Origin: Candidatus Desulfofervidus auxilii | GTDB lineage: Bacteria > Desulfobacterota > Desulfofervidia > Desulfofervidales > Desulfofervidaceae | DNA length: 64,000 bases | Direction: 5' to 3' | Assembly (NCBI GenBank): GCA_030262725.1 | Contig: JAJSZS010000001.1 | Span: 124,001 to 188,000, forward strand | In this document: positions 56,296 to 62,812 of the stretch, in pieces | Layout of the letters: every line of letters begins with the position of its first letter | Numbering within the stretch: position 1 is the stretch's first letter | Notes under the pieces: generated by a model | What the model was told of the DNA's origin: nothing | The model's input: the letters and a program-made list of their open reading frames with translations, nothing else | The model's database searches: none | Program-made: the position numbers and the translations under genes

Positions 56296-58485
56296 ATGAA
56301 ATTACTTATTGTTGAATCTCCAGCAAAGGCAAGGACTTTAAAAAAACTTTTGAAAAATTTTGTAGTAGAGGCTACTATTGGTCATATTAAAGATTTGCCA
56401 AAAAATAAATTAGGTGTAGAGATTGAAAATCAATTTAAACCTATTTATGTAATTTTACCAGGGAAACAAAAAATTATAAAAAAATTAAAAACATTAGCAA
56501 AAAAAGCAGAAGAAATCTATCTTGCCTCTGATCCAGATAGAGAAGGAGAAGCTATTGCTTGGCATATAGCAGAAGAAATAGATAAAAAAGGGGAGAGAAT
56601 TAAACGTGTGCTTTTTCACGAAATCACGCCTATTGCTGTAAAAGAAGCATTAAAAAATCCTACATCCCTTGATTCAAATAAATATGGCTCACAACAAACC
56701 AGACGTATTTTGGATAGACTTGTTGGCTATAAAATTTCTCCACTTTTATGGGAAAAGGTAAAAAGGGGTCTTTCAGCAGGTAGGGTGCAATCAGTAGCCT
56801 TGAGATTGATATGTGAAAGAGAGAAGGCTATTCAGAACTTTGTATCAGAAGAATATTGGGAAATATCTGTTTTATTAGAAGCAAAAAATCCTCCTCCTTT
56901 TGAGGCAAAACTTATTAAAATTAAGGATCAAAAATGTCATTTAAGAACAGAAGATGAAGCAAAAAAGATAATTCATGATTTAAAAGAGCCTTTTATTGTT
57001 GAAAAAATCACATCCAAAGAGAAAAAAAAGTATCCTCCTCCTCCATTTATTACTAGCACAATGCAACAGGAAGCAGCAAAAAAGCTTGGTTTTTCAGCTC
57101 AAAAAACAATGTTTATTGCTCAGCAACTTTATGAAGGCATAGATTTACCTGAAGGTAGAGTGGGTCTTATTACTTATATGCGTACAGATTCGGTACGCAG
57201 TGCTGAAATAGCTATTAAAGAAGCAAGAAAATTTATAAAAGAAAAATGGGGAGATAAGGCTATTCCTAAAAATCCATATTTTTATAAGAATAAACGAGAG
57301 GCTCAAGATGCTCATGAAGCAATAAGACCTACCTCTGTTTATCGCACTCCAGAAAGTATTTCTAATTGGCTTAACTCTGATCAAAAAGCACTTTATGAAC
57401 TTATCTGGAAACGTTTTATTGCTTCTCAAATGGCTCCTGCTATTTATGATCAAACAATAATAGAAATTACTTGTGGAGATTATCTTTTTAAGGTTACTGG
57501 TAGCATATTAAAAGATTATGGTTTTAAATATATTTATGAGGAAACCGAAGATAAAGATAAATCTGTTATTTTGCCATTATTAGAAGAAGGAGAAAAATTA
57601 AAATTAAAAAAGATTTTGCCTTCTCAACATTTTACTAAACCACCAGCTCGTTATACAGAAGCATCTTTAATAAAAGAACTAGAAGAAAAAGGTATAGGGC
57701 GTCCTAGTACATATGCTACCATACTTACTACTATTCAAGAAAGAAAATATGTTGTGAAAGATAAAGGAAAGTTTAAACCAACAGAATTAGGTTTTATTGT
57801 AAACGAATTACTAATAAAAAATTTTCCTGAAATTGTAGATGTCTCTTTTACTGCTAAAATGGAAGCTGAGTTAGATGAGATAGAAGAGGGAAAAAAGCTT
57901 CCTTTAGAAACACTTACAGCTTTTTATGAGGTTTTTAATCAAGCGCTCAAACAGGCAGAAATAAAAATGCTTGATGTAAAAAGGAAAGGAATTGAGACAG
58001 AAATAAAGTGTGAGAAATGTGGTGCTAAAATGATAATAAAGATTGGCAAAAATGGTGTATTTCTTGCTTGTTCTCGTTATCCGGTATGTAAAAATACAAA
58101 AGATTTTGTTAGGAACGAGAATGGAGAGATTGTTATTCTAACAAAAGAGACAGAAGAAATTTGTCCAGAATGTGGTCGTCCTCTTATCAAAAAACAAGGT
58201 CGTTATGGTCTATTTCTTGCTTGTTCAGGTTATCCTGAATGCAAATATACTGCTTCTATTACATTAAATATTGTTTGTCCTCAATGTGGTTTAGGAAAAC
58301 TTGTAAAACAAATTTCTAAAAAGAAAAAGATTTTTTATCGTTGCAGTCGTTATCCACAATGTCAATTTATTTTATGGAATGAACCTATAGCTAAATCATG
58401 TCCAAATTGTGGGGCTGCATTTAGAATTTTAAAAAAACAACAACTTATTTGTCTTAAATGTGGATATAAAGAAAAATATTCTTAA
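56296..58485 (+). CDS. topA: DNA topoisomerase I with four C-terminal zinc ribbons
   Basis: Type IA topoisomerase that relaxes negative supercoils. The Toprim start is MKLLIVESPAKARTLKKLL and the metal site DPDREGEAIAWH. The catalytic Tyr is in GLITYMRTDSVR (about residue 294). Four Cys4 zinc ribbons end the 729-residue protein, each with CxxCG-type pairs (CEKCGAKM, CPECGRPL, CPQCGLGK, CPNCGAAF). It starts right after mqnA. Confidence 0.97.
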   Translation: MKLLIVESPAKARTLKKLLKNFVVEATIGHIKDLPKNKLGVEIENQFKPIYVILPGKQKIIKKLKTLAKKAEEIYLASDPDREGEAIAWHIAEEIDKKGERIKRVLFHEITPIAVKEALKNPTSLDSNKYGSQQTRRILDRLVGYKISPLLWEKVKRGLSAGRVQSVALRLICEREKAIQNFVSEEYWEISVLLEAKNPPPFEAKLIKIKDQKCHLRTEDEAKKIIHDLKEPFIVEKITSKEKKKYPPPPFITSTMQQEAAKKLGFSAQKTMFIAQQLYEGIDLPEGRVGLITYMRTDSVRSAEIAIKEARKFIKEKWGDKAIPKNPYFYKNKREAQDAHEAIRPTSVYRTPESISNWLNSDQKALYELIWKRFIASQMAPAIYDQTIIEITCGDYLFKVTGSILKDYGFKYIYEETEDKDKSVILPLLEEGEKLKLKKILPSQHFTKPPARYTEASLIKELEEKGIGRPSTYATILTTIQERKYVVKDKGKFKPTELGFIVNELLIKNFPEIVDVSFTAKMEAELDEIEEGKKLPLETLTAFYEVFNQALKQAEIKMLDVKRKGIETEIKCEKCGAKMIIKIGKNGVFLACSRYPVCKNTKDFVRNENGEIVILTKETEEICPECGRPLIKKQGRYGLFLACSGYPECKYTASITLNIVCPQCGLGKLVKQISKKKKIFYRCSRYPQCQFILWNEPIAKSCPNCGAAFRILKKQQLICLKCGYKEKYS

Positions 58486-58534
58486 TTTATTTCAAATTCA
58501 ACTTTGCCAGTACCAAGATAATAGGAGTCAATTA

Positions 58535-59494
58535 ATGTTTGTGCTTGCTTTATTGGGTAGTCCTAGGAAAGGAGGAAATACAGAAAGTCTTCTTTTTGCC
58601 TTTTTAGAAGGTATAAAAGAAATGGGAGGAGAAATAAAAGTATTAAATATTGCAGAAAAGAGGATTTTTCCTTGTATAGAGTGTGGAAAATGTGAGGAAA
58701 ATGGTTTTTGTTTTATTAAAGACGATATGGAAGAAATTTATTTTCTTCTGAGGCAAGCTGATGCAGTGATTCTTGCTACACCTGTTTTTTTCTATAATGT
58801 TCCTGCTCAATTAAAGGCCTTTATTGATCGTTGTCAAGTATTTTGGGTAAGAAGATATATTTTAAATCTTATAGATCCAAAAGCCACTTTCCGTTTAGGC
58901 TTTTTGCTTACAGTAGGAGCGACAAAATGTAAAAATCTTTTTTTTGGTATTGAGCTTACAGCCAAATATTTTTTTAAAGCTATTGGAGCAAAATACAAAA
59001 AAAAGCTTGGTTTTAAAAGAATAGAAAAAAAGGGAGATATAATTTATCATCCAACTGCATTAAAAGAAGCCTATTTAGAAGGGAAAAAATTTATAAAATC
59101 TTTTAAAAAAAGAAAAAAAATAATCTTTATTTCTCAAAAAAACGCTTGCCGTAGCCATATGGCTGAAGCCTTTTTACAATATTATGCTGGAAAATACTTT
59201 GATGTAAAAAGTGCTGGTATACAGCCAGCTTCAAATATAGATCCATTAGTAATAAAAGTTATGGCAGAAAAAGGGATTGATTTAGTTTATCGTCGACCTA
59301 AAAAAATAGAAGTTGTGCAGGAAGATTTATATGATCTATTAATTCAAATGGATGAGGGATATAAAGCTATTATTTCTGCTAATAAAGTAGAAAATTGGAA
59401 TATAAAGAAAAAAGAAAAAAATATTAAAAACATACGCCAACTGCGAGATGAGATAGAAAAAAGAATAAAAAATTTAATAAAAAATTTAATTTAG
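58535..59494 (+). CDS. Iron-sulfur flavoprotein fused to a phosphatase/arsenate-reductase-like domain lacking its catalytic Cys
   Basis: 319 residues from ATG 58535, with AGGAG seven bases ahead. The N-terminal half is an NADPH:FMN reductase/Isf-type flavodoxin fold (LGSPRKGGNTESLL) with cluster ligands C47, C50, C53 and C59 (PCIECGKCEENGFC). From about residue 190 a low-molecular-weight phosphatase/ArsC domain follows. Its P-loop reads ISQKNACRSHMAEAF: Ser200 stands where the nucleophilic Cys of CxxNxCRS should be, while Asn203, Cys205 and Arg206 remain. The second domain is therefore likely a pseudo-enzyme or a binding module. No ars gene is near. Confidence 0.8.
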   Translation: MFVLALLGSPRKGGNTESLLFAFLEGIKEMGGEIKVLNIAEKRIFPCIECGKCEENGFCFIKDDMEEIYFLLRQADAVILATPVFFYNVPAQLKAFIDRCQVFWVRRYILNLIDPKATFRLGFLLTVGATKCKNLFFGIELTAKYFFKAIGAKYKKKLGFKRIEKKGDIIYHPTALKEAYLEGKKFIKSFKKRKKIIFISQKNACRSHMAEAFLQYYAGKYFDVKSAGIQPASNIDPLVIKVMAEKGIDLVYRRPKKIEVVQEDLYDLLIQMDEGYKAIISANKVENWNIKKKEKNIKNIRQLRDEIEKRIKNLIKNLI

Positions 59495-59516
59495 GGGGCT
59501 TTAAGCCCCCTTTTTT
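59494..59516. terminator. Intrinsic terminator between convergent genes
   Basis: GGGGGC and GCCCCC with loop tttaa, followed by six T (59511-59516). It overlaps the last base of the flavoprotein stop and the slyD stop on the other strand. On the minus strand there is no long T-run, so it is strongest for plus-strand transcripts. Confidence 0.85.
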
Positions 59517-60021
59517 AATCACAAGGCTCACTACAAGAAGCACATCCACCAGGGATACAAACAGAACTAGCTTCTGCTAATTCTTCTGCTGTGGCAGGAC
59601 GTACACTAACTACAGAAACCTTAAAATGGAGATTTTCACCTGCTAAAGGATGGTTAAAATCAAGAATGGCTGTTTTGTCTGTTTTTTCTCTGATAGAAAA
59701 ATACATTGGATTTCCTTGTGCATCTACTGTGCGATACATATGTCCTACTTCTATTTCTAAATCTGGTGGAAATTCAGAAAGAGGTACTTCTCTCATTAAT
59801 TCTGGTCTTCTTTCGCCAAAACCTTCAGCAGGAGTAAGTGTAACTTCCATTGTATCGCCAGGTTTAAGCCCTTTTAATTTCCTTTCTAATGCTGGAAAGA
59901 TCTGTCCTTTACCAAAAATGAAAGAATAACGCGCTGGTTCCTTTGCTCCTTCCACCACTTCACCAGAATCCAAGGTTACTGTGTATTGAATTTCCACTAC
60001 CATGTCAGTATCAATCTTCAT
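59515..60021 (-). CDS. slyD: SlyD-like FKBP peptidyl-prolyl isomerase with Cys-rich tail
   Basis: Cytoplasmic folding factor and metallochaperone. The 168-residue protein has the FKBP core with VEIQYTVTLDSGEVVEGAKE and IFGKGQIFPALERKLKGL, an inserted chaperone flap (about residues 70-120) and a C-terminal tail SVCIPGGCASCSEPCD with four Cys, expected to bind nickel or zinc. An AGGAGG site precedes the ATG. Its mRNA is predicted to begin with a stem-loop. Confidence 0.92.
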   Translation of the reverse strand: MKIDTDMVVEIQYTVTLDSGEVVEGAKEPARYSFIFGKGQIFPALERKLKGLKPGDTMEVTLTPAEGFGERRPELMREVPLSEFPPDLEIEVGHMYRTVDAQGNPMYFSIREKTDKTAILDFNHPLAGENLHFKVSVVSVRPATAEELAEASSVCIPGGCASCSEPCD

Positions 60022-60047
60022 CTTTACCTCCTAAAAAATTAAAAATC

Positions 60048-60100
60048 ACTTGGGCATACCCAAGTAAGTCCACTATAAATTATTTGCTGAATAGTGTCAA
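60048..60100 (-). promoter_or_regulatory. slyD promoter and 5'-terminal stem-loop
   Basis: On the minus strand, TTGACA (60100-60095), 17 bases and TATAGT (60077-60072) make a near-perfect promoter. Its predicted +1 is near 60065, exactly where the hairpin ACTTGGG-tatg-CCCAAGT (60065-60048) begins. A U-rich stretch follows before the AGGAGG. Confidence 0.65.
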
Positions 60101-60118
60101 TGAATAAAATGTTTACCC

Positions 60119-60147
60119 TTGTCTTTAAATAGGCTTTTTGTTAAAAA
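60119..60147 (+). promoter_or_regulatory. Putative tatA promoter
   Basis: TTGTCT (60119-60124), 17 bases and TAAAAA (60142-60147), followed by AAGGAGG before ATG 60175. The consensus match is weak. Confidence 0.3.
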
Positions 60148-60174
60148 GTTGAAAGTCTATAAGGAGGCTTATCA

Positions 60175-60414
60175 ATGTTTAGTATTGGTATGCAGGAATT
60201 AATAATTATTTTAATTATTGCCCTTCTTGTTTTGGGCCCAAAGAGATTGCCTGAAGTAGCTCGTGCATTAGGTAGAGGAGTAAAGGAGTTTAGAAAAGCA
60301 ACAAGAGAGGTGAAAGAAAGCATTGATATAGAGGGAGAATTAAAAAAAATAGAAGATGAAATTATTTCTGAGGAGATAGAAGAAAAGGAAAAAGCTAAAA
60401 ATGGGCGAAAATGA
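60175..60414 (+). CDS. tatA: Twin-arginine translocase subunit TatA/E
   Basis: Pore-forming Tat component of 79 residues, with an N-terminal transmembrane helix (MQELIIILIIALLVLGPKRLPEV), the hinge FxxG-type turn seen as LGPKRLPE, and an amphipathic helix ARALGRGVKEFRKATREV. It overlaps tatC by 14 bases. A separate TatB is not present, so a TatAC system or a TatB elsewhere is implied. Confidence 0.92.
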   Translation: MFSIGMQELIIILIIALLVLGPKRLPEVARALGRGVKEFRKATREVKESIDIEGELKKIEDEIISEEIEEKEKAKNGRK

Positions 60415-61153
60415 AGAATTAAAATTACCTTTTACTGCTCATCTAGAGGAATTACGTCAACGTTTATTTATCTGTCTTATAGCTATTGCTTTAGGGGCAG
60501 CCATTTCTTTTTTCTTTTCTAAAAAATTATTTTATTTTCTTGCTCAGCCATTAGTAAAACTCCTACCACCTGACCAACCTATGATTTTTACTGCCCTCAC
60601 AGAAGCTTTTTTTACTTATTTTAAAGTCTCTTTACTTTTTGGTTTTATATTTGCTTCACCTATTGTTTTTTATCAACTCTGGAAGTTTGTTGCTCCAGGA
60701 CTTTATGAACATGAAAAAAAGTTTGTTATTCCCTTCGTAATTTCTTCTACTTTTTTCTTCTTATTAGGTTGTGTTTTTGCCTATTATGTAGTATTTCCTT
60801 TTGGTTTTAAATTTTTTTTAGGTTTTTCTACTGATTATTTAAAACTTTTACCAAAAATGAATGAATATTTTTCTTTAAGTTTAAAGCTTCTTTTTGCTTT
60901 TGGTCTTATTTTTGAGTTGCCAGTCTTTACATTTTTTTTAGCAAAGATGGGAATTATTGATAAAGAGACTTTGGCTTCAAAAAGGCGTTATGCTATTGTT
61001 CTTAGTTTTATAATAGCTGCTATTCTTACTCCTCCTGATGTTGGTACTCAGCTTCTTATGGCTGGTCCTTTAATTTTGCTTTATGAAATAAGCATTTGGG
61101 TAGCAAAGATTTTTGCTCATAAGCCAAAAGTTATTTCAGAATCATCTAAATAA
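60401..61153 (+). CDS. tatC: Twin-arginine translocase subunit TatC
   Basis: Receptor for twin-arginine signal peptides, six transmembrane helices over 250 residues. Diagnostic blocks are LPFTAHLEELRQRL at the N terminus, SPIVFYQLWKFVAPGLYEHEKK and the C-terminal YAIVLSFIIAAILTPPDVGTQ. It follows tatA and is directly followed by a tiny membrane ORF and a polyferredoxin gene. Confidence 0.96.
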   Translation: MGENEELKLPFTAHLEELRQRLFICLIAIALGAAISFFFSKKLFYFLAQPLVKLLPPDQPMIFTALTEAFFTYFKVSLLFGFIFASPIVFYQLWKFVAPGLYEHEKKFVIPFVISSTFFFLLGCVFAYYVVFPFGFKFFLGFSTDYLKLLPKMNEYFSLSLKLLFAFGLIFELPVFTFFLAKMGIIDKETLASKRRYAIVLSFIIAAILTPPDVGTQLLMAGPLILLYEISIWVAKIFAHKPKVISESSK

Positions 61154-61154
61154 A

Positions 61155-61292
61155 ATGAGAAAAATTAATTTAACATGGTTTTTTATCTTTCTTGGTTTAT
61201 TCTTTATAATTTTTGGTCTCTATTTTGGTGAGGTAAAAATACTTCTTAAAAAAGCTACAAATATTTGTTTAAGTTGTATGGGTATTGGTTAA
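61155..61292 (+). CDS. Tiny membrane protein with CXXC tail (CD1871A-like)
   Basis: A 45-residue protein, ATG 61155 to TAA 61292. One transmembrane helix (WFFIFLGLFFIIFGLYFG) is followed by a tail ICLSCMGIG. Size, topology and the terminal CxxC-x-GIG match the CD1871A family of CXXC proteins, which sit beside 4Fe-4S NapH-type proteins. It begins one base after tatC. The role may be thiol or cluster transfer; that is inference. Confidence 0.7.
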   Translation: MRKINLTWFFIFLGLFFIIFGLYFGEVKILLKKATNICLSCMGIG

Positions 61293-61296
61293 TATT

Positions 61297-62166
61297 ATGA
61301 GACGTCGAATTCAATTTCTTTGGCTATTTTTTAATAATGGTTATTGGGCATTCTTAGGTAAAGAGAAAATTTATACAGGACCTTTAAAAGCCTTCTGTGC
61401 ACCAGGTCTTAATTGTTATTCTTGCCCAGCTGCTACTTTAAGTTGTCCTATTGGTGCTATTCAACACTTTCTTTCTGAATTAAGGTTTAACTGGCACAAT
61501 AGTATTTATGTTTTCGGCATTTATGTTTTAGGAACAATGATTATTATCGGTGCCTTTGTTGGTCGTATGGCTTGCGGTTGGGCTTGTCCTTTTGGTCTTT
61601 TACAAGAAATTATTTTTAAGTTACCTACACGCAAATTTTCTTTACCTAAATATTTTTCGCTTTTTAAATATGCAATTTTATTATTTTTTGTTTTTTTATT
61701 ACCTATTTTAATTATAGACAAAATGGGTTATGGTGAAGCATGGTTTTGTCGTTATCTATGTCCTGTTGGTACATTAGAAGCAGGTTTGCCTCTTTTAATA
61801 TTAATACCTAGTTTAAAACAGCAGATTACTTGGGTTTTTTATCATAAACTAATAATTTTATCGATATTTTTAATAATGACTATATTTTTTAAACGTCCTT
61901 TTTGCCATATACTTTGTCCATTGGGTGCTTTTTATGGTTTATTTAATCGTTTTAGTCTTTTACAAATGCATGTAGATAAAACAAAGTGTAAAAAGTGTGA
62001 TATTTGTTACAAATATTGTCCAATGGGAATTAAGATTTATGAAAAACCAAATCAATTAGATTGTTTGAGATGTCTTACTTGTTACAATGTTTGTCCTGAA
62101 AAGGCTATTTCTTTAACTTTTGGAACTCATCACACCATGTTGTTAAAGGACAAACATCACATTTAG
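61297..62166 (+). CDS. NapH/NosR-like membrane polyferredoxin
   Basis: Integral membrane 4Fe-4S protein of 289 residues with about four transmembrane segments. Cysteine motifs include NCYSCPAATLSCPIGA, CGWACPFG, CRYLCPVG and CHILCPLG, followed by two ferredoxin clusters (CKKCDICYKYCP and CLRCLTCYNVCP). It should pass electrons across or along the membrane to a periplasmic partner. It follows tatC and the CXXC peptide in the same operon. The 3' end overlaps nth by 62 bases. Confidence 0.85.
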   Translation: MRRRIQFLWLFFNNGYWAFLGKEKIYTGPLKAFCAPGLNCYSCPAATLSCPIGAIQHFLSELRFNWHNSIYVFGIYVLGTMIIIGAFVGRMACGWACPFGLLQEIIFKLPTRKFSLPKYFSLFKYAILLFFVFLLPILIIDKMGYGEAWFCRYLCPVGTLEAGLPLLILIPSLKQQITWVFYHKLIILSIFLIMTIFFKRPFCHILCPLGAFYGLFNRFSLLQMHVDKTKCKKCDICYKYCPMGIKIYEKPNQLDCLRCLTCYNVCPEKAISLTFGTHHTMLLKDKHHI

Positions 62167-62737
62167 GTTGACGTGATTTACAGATTGTACGTCCATGCCA
62201 AGTTAATTGCAAAGAGAATTTTGTCCATTTCTCCCTAGGTATGATTGCCATTAAATCTTGTTCTATTTTTAAAGGATCTCTTTGTTTTGTTAATCCTAAA
62301 CGTTTAGCTAAACGGCGGACATGAGTATCTACTACAATGCCAGGTATATTAAAGGCATTACCCAACACTACATTTGCTGTTTTTCTTCCTACTCCTGGTA
62401 AATTTGTAAGTTTTTCAAGATCAGGAGGGATTTCTCCATTGTATTTTTCCAATAATGCTTGACAACAGGCTTTTATATGTTTTGCTTTATTTTTATAAAA
62501 TCCTGTAGGTTTAATATCTTCTTCTAAAGTCTTTAAATCTGCTTCAGCATAATCTTTGGCTGTTTGATACTTTTTAAAAAGATAAGCTGTTACTTGATTT
62601 ACTCTTTCATCAGTACATTGTGCAGAAAGAATGGTTGCTATTAATAATTCTAATGGATTTGTATAGTTAAGAGCTACTTTTACATTAGGATAGTGCTTAT
62701 CAAGTACTTCTAGTATGCCTTTAATTTTTTCTTGCAT
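62105..62737 (-). CDS. nth: Endonuclease III
   Basis: Base-excision repair glycosylase/AP lyase of 210 residues. The helix-hairpin-helix and catalytic Lys lie in LPGVGRKTANVVLG, the catalytic Asp in VDTHVRRLAKRLGL, and the C-terminal 4Fe-4S ligands in CKSRQPKCDVCPLTTWC. It overlaps the convergent polyferredoxin gene by 62 bases. AAAGCTTTTT and AAAAAGCTTT (62739-62763) form a hairpin just upstream of its start. Confidence 0.95.
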   Translation of the reverse strand: MQEKIKGILEVLDKHYPNVKVALNYTNPLELLIATILSAQCTDERVNQVTAYLFKKYQTAKDYAEADLKTLEEDIKPTGFYKNKAKHIKACCQALLEKYNGEIPPDLEKLTNLPGVGRKTANVVLGNAFNIPGIVVDTHVRRLAKRLGLTKQRDPLKIEQDLMAIIPREKWTKFSLQLTWHGRTICKSRQPKCDVCPLTTWCDEFQKLKK

Positions 62738-62812
62738 AAAAGCTTTTTAACAAAAAAAGCTTTATTTTGTCAATTATTGCTTTATTATTAAAATTTTTGT
62801 AAAGTAGATTAT

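Noticed and set aside
59130-59160. Frameshift or pseudogene in the ArsC-like domain
   Set aside because: The frame is open throughout, flanking motif residues are kept and only the nucleophile codon differs, so this is substitution rather than a broken frame.
62105-62166. Mis-called end for nth or the polyferredoxin gene
   Set aside because: Both proteins need their last residues: nth has its FeS cysteines close to the end and the polyferredoxin has its last cluster just before, so the 62-base overlap seems real.
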